From contig JAFGGU010000005.1 in assembly GCA_016930375.1 (NCBI GenBank), positions 1-64,000 of the forward strand: 64,000 nt of DNA. The letters run 5' to 3'. Below are positions 53,208 to 62,124 of the stretch, one piece after another (within the stretch, counting starts at the first letter, position 1; each line of letters begins with the position of its first letter). A program made the translations under genes and the position numbers. This DNA is from Bacteroidales bacterium. Lineage in GTDB: Bacteria; Bacteroidota; Bacteroidia; Bacteroidales; UBA10428. The notes under the pieces were generated by a model. That model was not told the DNA's origin. It saw nothing but the letters and a program-made list of their open reading frames with translations, and did no database searches.

Positions 53208-54293
53208 ATGAAAATCAGAGCCCTTATCATCAGCAGCATAACCCAAAGTGCACCGTCTCGACCTGATGCAGAGCTGATTTTAGGACTTCACAGTCAGGGT
53301 ATTGACGTTGATGTCATGATCCCCGTTGATTCACGCATGATCGGACGATTTGCGGATTCCGGCATCCGTGTGATCCCGGATCACCCAAAACGAAAATTCA
53401 GCCTGAGATCCATCCTGCGTATCCGAAAGGAGATCCGGGAAAGGAAATATCAGATCATACATTTGTTCAATACCAAAGCCATTGTGAATGGGTCCCTGGC
53501 CGCAACGGGAATGAATGTTAAGGTGATTGCCTACCGCGGTGCTGCAGGAATGTACTGGTATGATCCTACAGCATGGTTGTCCCACCTGAATCCGCGTATT
53601 GACCGCCTGATCTGCAACTCGCGGTATGTTCAGCAACATATGCAGCGGCAGTTGCTGTTCCGGCCAGGCAAAGCAGTGATGATTCACAAGGGCATGGATC
53701 CCGAATGGTTTACGGAGGTATCACCCATCGCGAGACAAGAGCTTGGCGTTCCGGAAGATGCTTTGGTGATAGGCTGTGTGGCCAATGTCCGGCCTATTAA
53801 AGGAGTGCCTTATCTGATTAAAGCTTCGTATCATATCGATCCGGCCTTGCCGGTACACATACTGCTGATCGGTTCCGGCATGGATTCATCGGACAACTTT
53901 AGCCTCATCCGATCGAGTCCACTGAGAGACCGGATCCATATCTTGGGATACCGACCGGATGTTTATGAAATCATTGCGGCATGCGATATTTATATTCAGC
54001 CTTCTCTGAGCGAAAGTCTGAGCCGCAGTGTGATGGAGGCCATGTGCCTGGGTGTTCCCTGCATTGTATCTGATATCGGTGGTTTACTGGAACTGGTGGA
54101 ACATGAAAAATCAGGACTTGTCACGGAAAGAGGCAATCCCATAGCAATTGCGCAGGCAATAGAAAGAATGGCAGGTGACAGGAAATTGAGAAAGTCTTAT
54201 GCAGGTGAAGCCATCATCCGGATGAAAACGACATTCTCGGTTGAAAACATGGTTGCCAGTACCCGGATACTCTATGAAGAAATGGTTAAGTGA
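53208..54293 (+). CDS. GT4-family glycosyltransferase
   Basis: 361 aa from ATG 53208; the frame is open further upstream but overlaps the previous gene. GT-B fold: N-terminal SRPDAELILGLHSQGIDVDVM and HLFNTKAIVNGSLAATG; donor-site VANVRPIKGVPYLIKA and the EX7E-type ESLSRSVMEAMCLGVPCIVSDIGGLLELV near the C-terminus. Transfers a sugar from an activated nucleotide to a surface glycan, acceptor unknown. It starts 22 bp after the sulfatase-fold gene and overlaps the convergent ABC gene by 8 bp. Confidence 0.93.
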   Translation: MKIRALIISSITQSAPSRPDAELILGLHSQGIDVDVMIPVDSRMIGRFADSGIRVIPDHPKRKFSLRSILRIRKEIRERKYQIIHLFNTKAIVNGSLAATGMNVKVIAYRGAAGMYWYDPTAWLSHLNPRIDRLICNSRYVQQHMQRQLLFRPGKAVMIHKGMDPEWFTEVSPIARQELGVPEDALVIGCVANVRPIKGVPYLIKASYHIDPALPVHILLIGSGMDSSDNFSLIRSSPLRDRIHILGYRPDVYEIIAACDIYIQPSLSESLSRSVMEAMCLGVPCIVSDIGGLLELVEHEKSGLVTERGNPIAIAQAIERMAGDRKLRKSYAGEAIIRMKTTFSVENMVASTRILYEEMVK

Positions 54294-56130
54294 AGTACTG
54301 CATGTTGTAGAATTTGCGGTATTCCCCGTTGATCGCCAGCAGCTCATCATGAGTTCCACGTTCAATGATTACGCCATTCTGTAAAACAAAGATCTCATCG
54401 GCATGCACAATGGTAGAAAGCCGATGAGCTACCACAATGGAGGTTCTGTTCTCCATCAGTTTGGTGAGTGCATCCTGCACCAGTTTTTCCGACTCTGTGT
54501 CCAGTGAGGAAGTGGCTTCATCCAGGATCAGGATCGGCGGGTTCTTCAGAACCGCCCGGGCTATGCTCAAACGCTGCCGCTGTCCGCCGGAAAGCTTGCT
54601 TCCCCTGTCGCCAATCGTAGCATAATAGCCGCCTTCGGTGGCTTCAATGAATTCATGCGCATGGGCAACACGCGCCGCATTGACGACCTCATCCTCTGTG
54701 GCATGTTCCACACCAAAAGCAATGTTGCTGAAAAAAGTATCGTTGAAAAGAATGGGGTCCTGGTTGACAATTCCCATGAGGCCCCTGAGATCAGTGATCT
54801 TCAGGTCCCGTATATCATGCCCGTCAATAAGGATCTGACCGCTTTCCACATCATAAAACCGGGGCAACAGGTCCACCAGGGTGGATTTGCCCGACCCGGA
54901 ATGCCCAACGAGGGCAATGGTTTTACCCTTTTCAAGCCGGATTTGAATATCATTCAGAACAAGATCCGTCTTATAGCGGAATGATACATTCCGGTATTCG
55001 ACGGCCTGGTGAAACTTCTTTATCGGTCTGGCATCGGGTTTTTCGAGGATATTGGAAGATGTGTTCAGTATCCTGTTGATCCTCTCCATGGAGGCCAGTC
55101 CTTTCTGGATGCTGTAATATTCCTGTGATAAGGATTTGGCCGGATTAATGATGGTATAGAATATGCCTATATAAGCGAGGAACTGGGCAGGACCCAGTAC
55201 GTCCCTGCCGCCCAGGATCAGGTGACCGCCAAAACACATCACAATGATGATCACTGCGGTTCCCAGTAGTTCACTGATCGGATGTGCGAGATACCTTCGC
55301 TTGAGCAAACGGTTCATGATCCTGCGGTAATCCTCAGTCTCACGATGAAACCGGCCCGTGATCTTGGGTTCAGCATTGAACGCTTTGATAACCCTTAAAC
55401 CCGATAAGGTTTCCTCAATGGTGTTCAGCAACTCTCCCATTTTGTTCTGCCCGGCCATGGATCTTTTCTTGAGGGATTTGCCGATACGTCCGATAATCAG
55501 CATTACAACCGGGAATAAAACAAAAACAAACAGGGTCAGCTGCCAGCTCATGATAAACATGATGACAACTGCTACCAGGATGATGACCGGGTTCTTCAGT
55601 ATCATGTCGAGCGAGTTCATGATGGATGACTCCACCTCCTGCACATCGCCGGTGATCCTCGACATGATATCTCCCTTGTGCTCCTCGGTGAAAAAACCGA
55701 TGGGCAGGGATACCGTCTTTTCAAAAATCCGGTTCCGGATATCGCGTACAACGGAATTACGCAGGAAAATGATATTGTAATTGGCCAGGTAGGTGAATCC
55801 GACCTTGAAAAACACCATGAGTATCAGAAAAAGTCCGATAAAAATCAAAGCTACCGTACCGCCCTGGGTATCGGAAATTCTGGTTATTGTGCTGTAAATG
55901 TCGTGCAGCAATGCATCCTTGAATTCATTAAAGCTGCCCATGGATTCCCGCAAAGGAATAATACCATATACCTTTTCCGAAATCCCGAATAAAATCTTCA
56001 GCAGGGGAATCATGGTAACGATGGAAAATACGTTGAAAAAGGCGCTGATAAAATTGAACAGCAGGTTGAGCCACAGGTATTTCTTATACGGCGGCACATA
56101 TCGCATCATTACCCTTAAAAACTCCTTCAT
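54286..56130 (-). CDS. MsbA-like ABC exporter (fused permease-ATPase)
   Basis: 614 aa. N-terminal six-helix ABC transmembrane domain (about 1-330), C-terminal ATPase with Walker A VGHSGSGKSTLVDLLPRF, Q-loop VNQDPILFNDT, signature LSGGQRQRLSIARAVL, Walker B ILILDEATSSLDTE and H-loop VAHRLSTI. It resembles MsbA-type lipid A core flippases, and the genomic setting among glycan genes supports lipid or glycolipid export. The 3' end overlaps the GT4 gene by 8 bp. Confidence 0.93.
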   Translation of the reverse strand: MKEFLRVMMRYVPPYKKYLWLNLLFNFISAFFNVFSIVTMIPLLKILFGISEKVYGIIPLRESMGSFNEFKDALLHDIYSTITRISDTQGGTVALIFIGLFLILMVFFKVGFTYLANYNIIFLRNSVVRDIRNRIFEKTVSLPIGFFTEEHKGDIMSRITGDVQEVESSIMNSLDMILKNPVIILVAVVIMFIMSWQLTLFVFVLFPVVMLIIGRIGKSLKKRSMAGQNKMGELLNTIEETLSGLRVIKAFNAEPKITGRFHRETEDYRRIMNRLLKRRYLAHPISELLGTAVIIIVMCFGGHLILGGRDVLGPAQFLAYIGIFYTIINPAKSLSQEYYSIQKGLASMERINRILNTSSNILEKPDARPIKKFHQAVEYRNVSFRYKTDLVLNDIQIRLEKGKTIALVGHSGSGKSTLVDLLPRFYDVESGQILIDGHDIRDLKITDLRGLMGIVNQDPILFNDTFFSNIAFGVEHATEDEVVNAARVAHAHEFIEATEGGYYATIGDRGSKLSGGQRQRLSIARAVLKNPPILILDEATSSLDTESEKLVQDALTKLMENRTSIVVAHRLSTIVHADEIFVLQNGVIIERGTHDELLAINGEYRKFYNMQYFT

Positions 56131-56154
56131 GGATCTGATAAGCTAAATTCGCCC

Positions 56155-56162
56155 CAAATGTA
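56155..56162 (-). promoter_or_regulatory. Candidate -7 box for the MsbA-like gene
   Basis: Minus-strand TACATTTG, 25 bp before the ATG at 56130; no -33 box seen. Confidence 0.4.
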
Positions 56163-56239
56163 AGAACTATTATGAAATCCTGCCGTGGATATATTTATAA
56201 TCAGCAAATAATTGTCATATTTGAATTTATTTTAACAGC

Positions 56240-57679
56240 TTGAAACCCACCAGACAACTGATAATCCTGACAGGTTTGTTAACGCTGTCAGTCATCATGC
56301 GTTTCTTCTCATTTTTTCCTTCTGTTATAAGTCATGATGAAGGAACCTATTTTGTGATCGCCCGTGAAATACTGCAGGGTAAAATCTATTTTGCAGATGT
56401 GGTGGATACCAAGCCCATCGGTATCTTTCTGATCCTGGGACTTTTCATCCGGTTCATCAGCTCCTCTATTTTCATGATCCGGCTTTTCACTGCGCTGATT
56501 GTTGGTCTTACGGCCTTTACTATTTATAAAATCAGTTTATACGAACAGGGTGAGCAGAAGCCAGCCATTGCTGCAGGAGTGATTTTCATCTTCCTGCTCT
56601 CGGTATTCTCCTATTTCGGGGTTTTCATCAACCCGGAACTATTTTATTCCCTTACCACGGCATTAGCATTTTACCTTTTTATCCGTACGCGAAATACAGG
56701 GGGATTCCTGCTGCTTGGTTTTCTGATGGGCATAGGTTTTATTCTCAAGTATGTTGTGTTGTTTGACGTGGCTGCCTGGTTGCTGTTCTATTTTATTACC
56801 ACGCTCCTCCGGAAAGACCGTGAGGAAACATGGAACGTATTTTTCCGGTGTGCAACCGCCTGTTTTGGATTCCTGATTCCTTTTGTTACTGTGATGATCT
56901 ATTACTACCAGGTCGGACACCTGCAAGAGTTCTGGTTTTACACCTTCGGGGTTACGAGCCGCATACCGGTTGAGCGAACCTTTCTTAAAACAATCATTTT
57001 CATCGGGGATTTCCACCTCCGGTTTCTCCCGGTGGTGTTTTTTTTCTATTATGTATTGTTCAAAACAAATGGAAATGCTTCAAAACCCCTGATCACCCAT
57101 GGTCTTATCATCACCTGGTGCCTGATGGTTTTACTGGCGGTTGTTTTGCCCGGAAAACCTTTTGGGCATTATTTCATACAGCTGATGCTACCGCTAAGTA
57201 TTGTCGCCGGAAGGTTTTTCAGTGATAAACTGTCGAAACCGCTATGGATAAAAAGGATTATCGGTTATCCAACAGGCGTGATTATCATTTTCGTTCTGAT
57301 TTCCGGAAATGTATTGATGCAAAAGCACGATTACTTTGATAAACCTGATTATCCCGAACAGGTATCGGAGTTCCTGAAACCGAAGCTCAAACCTGAAGAC
57401 AGGATCTATACGGGCAATTATCACCAGGTGGTGTATTATTTATTGGATAAGGATTGCCCGGTAAAGTATGTGCACCGAACCCTGATGTGTGATTTGGAAC
57501 ATCGGAGTGCCCTGAAGATTGATCTTCCCGGTGAAATGAATGCTTTAATGGCCATCGATTTCAGGTTCATCCTCATGGAAAAGCCTTTCTGCTACGAACC
57601 CATGAATGCGCATATCCGGGATAATTACATGCTGATAAAGGAAATTCCGGGGATAGTCAGGATATACGAGAGGAAATAG
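56240..57679 (+). CDS. GT39/ArnT-like membrane glycosyltransferase
   Basis: 479 aa, about 11-12 helices. The N-terminal loop SHDEGTYFVIAREILQGKIYFADVVDTKPIG carries the acidic DE pair typical of dolichyl-/undecaprenyl-phosphate-sugar-dependent GT-C enzymes. A soluble C-terminal tail (about 385-479) ends RIYERK. The start is TTG 56240: the first in-frame ATG (56297) would delete half of helix 1. Substrate unknown; may decorate lipid A or glycans. The stop codon is followed after a few bases by repeat sequence. Confidence 0.88.
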   Translation: MKPTRQLIILTGLLTLSVIMRFFSFFPSVISHDEGTYFVIAREILQGKIYFADVVDTKPIGIFLILGLFIRFISSSIFMIRLFTALIVGLTAFTIYKISLYEQGEQKPAIAAGVIFIFLLSVFSYFGVFINPELFYSLTTALAFYLFIRTRNTGGFLLLGFLMGIGFILKYVVLFDVAAWLLFYFITTLLRKDREETWNVFFRCATACFGFLIPFVTVMIYYYQVGHLQEFWFYTFGVTSRIPVERTFLKTIIFIGDFHLRFLPVVFFFYYVLFKTNGNASKPLITHGLIITWCLMVLLAVVLPGKPFGHYFIQLMLPLSIVAGRFFSDKLSKPLWIKRIIGYPTGVIIIFVLISGNVLMQKHDYFDKPDYPEQVSEFLKPKLKPEDRIYTGNYHQVVYYLLDKDCPVKYVHRTLMCDLEHRSALKIDLPGEMNALMAIDFRFILMEKPFCYEPMNAHIRDNYMLIKEIPGIVRIYERK

Positions 57680-57681
57680 TT

Positions 57682-57766
57682 ATGCAGTTGTGCAGTTTTG
57701 CCATTTCCCAATTCCCAAATCACCTAATCACCTAATCACCTAATCACCTAATCACCTAATCACCTA
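57682..57766. repeat. 8-bp repeats TGCAGT-type and ATCACCTA x6 between convergent GT39 and purB genes
   Basis: ATGCAGTT/GTGCAGTT units begin 3 bp after the GT39 stop. They are followed by CCCAATTCCCAAATC (57707-57721, also present at 59733-59747), then ATCACCTA x6 (57719-57766), ending 3 bp before the purB stop codon. Confidence 0.88.
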
Positions 57767-57769
57767 TTT

Positions 57770-59113
57770 CTACACCCCCGTATAATTAAACGGTGTCAGC
57801 CCTTTCAACTCCTGCTTAACGCTTTCGGCAACCTTTAATCCCTCAATAAAGTCATGCAACTGATCCCGCGTTATCGTGGTATTCGTGCGCGTGAGATCCT
57901 TCAGCGCTTCGTATGGATTCGGATAGCCTTCGCGTCGCAATATGGTTTGTATGGCTTCGGAGATGACCGTCCAGTTAGCTTCGAGGTCGGATTCCAGGGC
58001 CGTTTTGTTCAGGATTATCTTATCGAGGCCGCGCAGCAGCGATTTGAACGCTATGATCGTATGGGCAAACGGAACGCCGATGTTCCTGAGAACCGTGGAA
58101 TCGGTGAGGTCACGCTGAAGGCGCGATATGGGCAACTTGGCAGATAAATGCTCAAAGATGGCATTGGCAACACCCAGATTACCTTCCGAATTCTCAAAAT
58201 CAATGGGATTGACCTTATGCGGCATCACCGAAGAACCGACCTCCCCTTCCCTGATCTTCTGTTTGAAATATTCCATGGAAATATAGGTCCAGAAATCTCT
58301 GTCGAGATCGGTCAAAATGGTATTGATCCGTTTCAGACCATCGAAAAGCGCACCCAGGTTATCATAATGTTCAATCTGGGTGGTGGTTTGCTGCCGGTTC
58401 AGGCCCAAGGTAACATTCACAAAGTGATTGGCAAAACCAACCCAGTCGGTTTGCGGATAAGCTGCCACATGCGCGTTGAAATTACCCGTAGCGCCACCGA
58501 ATTTGGCCGATACGGGAATATGTATCAGTTGTTCTTTCTGTATTTTCAGGCGTTCGACAAAAACACCGATCTCCTTGCCTAACCGGGTTGGAGAAGCAGG
58601 CTGACCATGGGTGCGGGCCAGCATGGGAATATCTTTCCATTCTGCAGCAAAAGCCGAAAGCTTTTCAAGAATCCTGTCGAGCATGGGCAGGTATACATTG
58701 TTCAACGCCAGCTTTACAGTTAGTGGTATAGCTGTGTTGTTGATATCCTGCGAAGTAAGTCCGAAATGAATGAATTCCTTGAATTCGCTCAGCTTTAATT
58801 CATCAAAGCGATTCTTCAGAAAATATTCGACAGCCTTTACATCATGGTTGGTAACCTTTTCGCTTTCCTTAACCTTTTGAGCATCGGCAGTGGAAAATAT
58901 GCGGTAAATATTGCGGAGAAGCTCATAATCTGTTTTTCTGAAACCGGCAAGTTGCGGAATGGACATTTCGCAAAGGGCAATGAAATATTCGATTTCCACA
59001 TATACCCGGTATTTAATGAGGGCAAACTCCGAATAATACTGATCGAGGTCAGTCACCAGGGCTCTGTACCGGCCGTCAACCGGCGAGATGGCCGTGAGTT
59101 GTGATAATTCCAT
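57770..59113 (-). CDS. purB: Adenylosuccinate lyase
   Basis: 447 aa. Cleaves SAICAR and adenylosuccinate in purine synthesis. Start MELSQLTAISPVDGRYRALV; conserved HDVKAVEYFLKN, HFGLTSQDINNTA (catalytic region), TRLGKEI-preceded ARTHGQPASPTRLGK, and the lyase signature GSSVMPHKVNPIDFENSEGN. Full length. Divergent from the thioredoxin-like gene with a 78-bp gap. Confidence 0.97.
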   Translation of the reverse strand: MELSQLTAISPVDGRYRALVTDLDQYYSEFALIKYRVYVEIEYFIALCEMSIPQLAGFRKTDYELLRNIYRIFSTADAQKVKESEKVTNHDVKAVEYFLKNRFDELKLSEFKEFIHFGLTSQDINNTAIPLTVKLALNNVYLPMLDRILEKLSAFAAEWKDIPMLARTHGQPASPTRLGKEIGVFVERLKIQKEQLIHIPVSAKFGGATGNFNAHVAAYPQTDWVGFANHFVNVTLGLNRQQTTTQIEHYDNLGALFDGLKRINTILTDLDRDFWTYISMEYFKQKIREGEVGSSVMPHKVNPIDFENSEGNLGVANAIFEHLSAKLPISRLQRDLTDSTVLRNIGVPFAHTIIAFKSLLRGLDKIILNKTALESDLEANWTVISEAIQTILRREGYPNPYEALKDLTRTNTTITRDQLHDFIEGLKVAESVKQELKGLTPFNYTGV

Positions 59114-59154
59114 ATTTGCATTTTAGGTATACGAAGATATTGAATTGGTTTGAT

Positions 59155-59162
59155 TATTTTTG
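59155..59162 (+). promoter_or_regulatory. Candidate -7 box for the thioredoxin-like gene
   Basis: TATTTTTG fits TAnnTTTG, 29 bp before ATG 59192; no well-spaced -33. Confidence 0.45.
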
Positions 59163-59191
59163 ATCTCAATTAGCTGTAAACTGTTTTTCTC

Positions 59192-59686
59192 ATGAGAAAA
59201 CTAATCTTCTTACTTTGGGTTATAGTCGTTCTAAACCCTCTTCAGGCGCAGGTTACACAAAAAACAGGGAGCAAAGGAATACCCAATTTCGATATCGAAC
59301 AGACAAGCGGCAGTCACCTCCGGGCTGCGAATCTGGTAAAGGGTCAACCCGTGATGTTCGTTTATTTTGATCCCGATTGTGACCACTGTACGATGTTTAT
59401 CCAGGAACTGCTGAAGCAGATCAATGCTTTTAAAAACATACAAATTGTAATGGTCACTTACATCCCGATAAGATCTCTTAAAAAATTCGTGACTGATTCC
59501 GGCATCGGTAAATATCCGGTCATCAAGGTGGGTACCGAAGGAAGCAACTTTATTGTCCGTTATCATTACAACGTTGTGCAATTCCCCTTCCTGGCATTGC
59601 ATGATAAGAACGGCAGTTTGTTTGCCACGTATGAAAGCGAAGTGCCGTCACCGGGGGAACTGGCAGCGTTATTTAGTAACAAGTGA
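59192..59686 (+). CDS. Secreted thioredoxin-fold (TlpA/AhpC-like) protein
   Basis: 164 aa. Signal peptide MRKLIFLLWVIVVLNPLQAQ. Thioredoxin-like domain with redox motif CDHC in FVYFDPDCDHCTMFIQELL (about residues 64-67) and the cis-Pro in VVQFPFLALHD. Likely periplasmic thiol-disulfide reductase or oxidase. The final residues SNK and the TGA stop lie within GTAACAA/GTGACGA repeat units, so the C-terminus is repeat-derived. Confidence 0.88.
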   Translation: MRKLIFLLWVIVVLNPLQAQVTQKTGSKGIPNFDIEQTSGSHLRAANLVKGQPVMFVYFDPDCDHCTMFIQELLKQINAFKNIQIVMVTYIPIRSLKKFVTDSGIGKYPVIKVGTEGSNFIVRYHYNVVQFPFLALHDKNGSLFATYESEVPSPGELAALFSNK

Positions 59687-59781
59687 CGAGTAACGAGTGA
59701 TGAGCGTGCATGGGTATAGGGCATGCTCACTCCCCAATTCCCAAATCTCACTCATCACTCATCACTCGTTACTCGTTACTA
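59676..59781. repeat. 7-bp inverted arrays forming a hairpin that contains both flanking stop codons
   Basis: Left arm GTAACAA, GTGACGA, GTAACGA, GTGATGA (59676-59703). Right arm CTCACTC, ATCACTC x2, GTTACTC, GTTACTA (about 59747-59781), the near reverse complement. The TGA of the thioredoxin-like gene (59684-59686) is in the left arm and the TAG of araA (59781-59779) is in the last right-arm unit. The loop holds CCCAATTCCCAAATC, shared with 57707-57721. Confidence 0.92.
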
Positions 59782-61278
59782 CTTTCCAAACCTGTAATAC
59801 AAATCATTCCACCTCAATTCTTTCTTGATATCACTGATTGTGGTATTCTTTCCGATGTGGATAAATTCAATTCCCGCTATTTCTGCGAAGTCTTCGAGAT
59901 ACCGGGCGTCAACAGCCTGGCTGAACGCTGTGTGATGAGCGCCACCGGACAAAATCCAGGCTCCTGCCCCGGTTTTCAGATCGGGTTGGGGAACCCACAT
60001 GGCCCTGGCCACAGGCAACTTGGGCATATCGGCATCCGCTTTCACGCAATCCACCGAATTAACGATCAACCGGAACCTTGTTCCGAGGTCAATTAAGCTG
60101 GCATTGATCGCAGGTCCCTCAGGAACGTTGAAAACCAGACGTGCCGGATCAGCTTTGCCTCCGATACCCAGGGGATGGACTTCCAATTTGGCTTTGCCCT
60201 TGCCAATGGTAGGGCATATCTCAAGCATATGGGCGCCCAGCACTTTCATCCCTTTGGGATTGAGGTGATAGGTATAATCCTCCATGAAGGAGCAGCCGCC
60301 TTTGAGACCCTGCCCCATAACCTTAACGGCTCGCACCATGGCCGAATGTTTCCAGTCACCTTCGGCGCCAAATCCATAGCCATCGGCCATCAGCCGCTGG
60401 CTGGCCAGTCCCGGCAGCTGTGCCAAACCGTGAAGATCTTCAAAGGTGGTTGTAAATGCTCCAAAGCCACCATTTTTGAGGAAATTCTTCAGGGCAATCT
60501 CCAGGCGTGCCTGGTAACGGACGTTGGTATGGAACTCACCTCCCGGTTTCCCGGCCTTTGCCACCTCAAACACATCCATGTATTCCTTTACCAGCTTATC
60601 AATGTCTTTATCAGAAACCTCGTTGACAATCTTAACGAGGTCCCCCACTCCGTATCCGTAAACCGACATGCCGAATTTGATCTGGGCTTCCACCTTGTCG
60701 CCTTCGGTCACTGCCACCTCACGCATATTATCCCCAAAACGTGCCACCTTCAGGGTCTGAAAATCAAACCACGCAGCTGCAGCCCTTGCCCAGACGCTGA
60801 TCTCCTCCTGTACATCATCTTCACCCCAGTGACCTACCACTACCTTACGGTTGACGTTCATGCGGCTCATGATGAATCCGTGTTCACGGTCACCATGTGC
60901 AGCCTGGTTCAGGTTCATAAAATCCATATCGATATCTGCCCAGGGCAGATCGCGGTTGAACTGAGTGTGCAGGTGCAATACCGGTTTATGCAGGATTTTC
61001 AATCCGTTGATCCACATTTTCGAGGGTGAAAAGGTGTGGCACCAGGTGATCACACCCATGCAGTTCTTGGCCACGTTGGCATCCTGAAAAGTGTTGAAGA
61101 TCTCAGCAGGAGATTTAACAACCGGCTTAAACACTATATGTACCGGTATTTTTGCCGATTTATCCAGTGCTTTCACGATTTGCTGGGAATCAACGGCAAC
61201 CTGTTTCAGGGTTTCCTCACCGTATAAATCCTGGCTTCCGGTGATAAACCAGACCTCGAGTTTCTTTAAATCAATCAT
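59779..61278 (-). CDS. araA: L-arabinose isomerase
   Basis: 499 aa. Interconverts L-arabinose and L-ribulose, the first catabolic step. Conserved [63 protein letters not shown] (catalytic Glu), FMEDYTYHL and [11 protein letters not shown]. Full length. Last gene of the arabinose operon; 141 bp, mostly repeats, separate it from araD. Its stop codon lies in the repeat hairpin. Confidence 0.97.
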   Translation of the reverse strand: MIDLKKLEVWFITGSQDLYGEETLKQVAVDSQQIVKALDKSAKIPVHIVFKPVVKSPAEIFNTFQDANVAKNCMGVITWCHTFSPSKMWINGLKILHKPVLHLHTQFNRDLPWADIDMDFMNLNQAAHGDREHGFIMSRMNVNRKVVVGHWGEDDVQEEISVWARAAAAWFDFQTLKVARFGDNMREVAVTEGDKVEAQIKFGMSVYGYGVGDLVKIVNEVSDKDIDKLVKEYMDVFEVAKAGKPGGEFHTNVRYQARLEIALKNFLKNGGFGAFTTTFEDLHGLAQLPGLASQRLMADGYGFGAEGDWKHSAMVRAVKVMGQGLKGGCSFMEDYTYHLNPKGMKVLGAHMLEICPTIGKGKAKLEVHPLGIGGKADPARLVFNVPEGPAINASLIDLGTRFRLIVNSVDCVKADADMPKLPVARAMWVPQPDLKTGAGAWILSGGAHHTAFSQAVDARYLEDFAEIAGIEFIHIGKNTTISDIKKELRWNDLYYRFGK

Positions 61279-61314
61279 GATTTCATTTGTTATTTTGGTT
61301 AATTACTATCTTTT

Positions 61315-61423
61315 TATAGGCTGTAGGCTGTAGGCTATAGGCAATAGGTCGCAGGTTCACACACACAACCAACACTCACACTCACACACCTATAGCCTAA
61401 ACCCCTACAGCCTAAACCCCTAC
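61315..61423. repeat. 7-bp inverted repeats CTNTAGG / CCTAAACCCCTA between araD and araA, containing the araD stop
   Basis: On the plus strand: TATAGG, CTGTAGG x2, CTATAGG, CAATAGG, TCGCAGG (61315-61355). A CACACA/CACTCA-rich loop follows, then CCTATAG and two copies of CCTAAACCCCTAC (61396-61408, 61411-61423). Right-arm CCTATAG/CCTACAG pairs with left-arm CTGTAGG/CTATAGG. The araD stop (61422-61420) is in the last unit. Here the repeats lie within an operon, so they may shape araD-araA expression. Confidence 0.88.
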
Positions 61424-62121
61424 TTCTGCCCATAATACGATCCCGGCCCGTGTTTCCTCTCATAATGCTTTCTGATGAGCGCTTCCTTCATCCTGGAAAC
61501 CTTGGGTTGAATACGTTCCGTGAGACAGGCCGTTTTCGCCAGTTCCTCAAGCACTGCGCTGTTATACACGGCTTTTTCCGGTGATTTACCCCAGGTGAAA
61601 GGTCCGTGACTGCCCACGAGGATCATCTCGACCTCTTCATAGCTCAATTCCTTCCACTTCATACAGTTGATGATCTGGAATCCGGTCTCATGCTCATAAT
61701 TACCCTGGATCATGTTATCTTCCATGGGAGGCGCACAGGGGATATCACAGGTCAGATGATCCGCATGGGAGGTGCCGTAAATCGGGATGTCCCTGAGACT
61801 TTGCGCCCATGCTGTGGCGTAGGTTGAATGGGTATGTGCAATTCCGCCGACAAGGGGCCATTCTTTGTACAACACGGCATGTGTAAGCGTATCCGAGGAA
61901 GGTCGCAAATCGCCTTCCACGGTCCTTCCCTTGAAATCAATAACCACCATTTTGTCAGGTGTCAGATCTTCATAAGGGACACCGCTCGGTTTGATGGCAA
62001 ATACCCCGAGATTCCTGTCCACCGCGCTTACATTGCCAAAGGTAAATAGCACAAGCCCCAGCCGGGGAAGCTGCATGTTGGCATCATAAGCCGTCTGCCT
62101 TATCTGGGCAAATTTATCCAT
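61420..62121 (-). CDS. araD: L-ribulose-5-phosphate 4-epimerase
   Basis: 233 aa class II aldolase-type epimerase making D-xylulose 5-phosphate. Conserved TFGNVSAVDRNLGVFAIKPSGVPYEDL, zinc ligands in GIAHTHSTYATAWAQ, GTSHADHL, and LVGSHGPFTWGKSPEKAVYNSAVLEELA. Starts 3 bp after the araB stop. C-terminal GSYYGQK is immediately followed by a stop within the repeat block. Confidence 0.97.
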   Translation of the reverse strand: MDKFAQIRQTAYDANMQLPRLGLVLFTFGNVSAVDRNLGVFAIKPSGVPYEDLTPDKMVVIDFKGRTVEGDLRPSSDTLTHAVLYKEWPLVGGIAHTHSTYATAWAQSLRDIPIYGTSHADHLTCDIPCAPPMEDNMIQGNYEHETGFQIINCMKWKELSYEEVEMILVGSHGPFTWGKSPEKAVYNSAVLEELAKTACLTERIQPKVSRMKEALIRKHYERKHGPGSYYGQK

Positions 62122-62124
62122 GCT

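Noticed and set aside
60175..61029. Long plus-strand frame of 284 codons opposite araA
   Set aside because: Antisense shadow of a fully conserved gene; no family resemblance.
61279..61314. Arabinose operator or AraR site between araD and araA
   Set aside because: No palindrome or recognised regulator motif outside the repeat; the operon's promoter should lie beyond the right edge.
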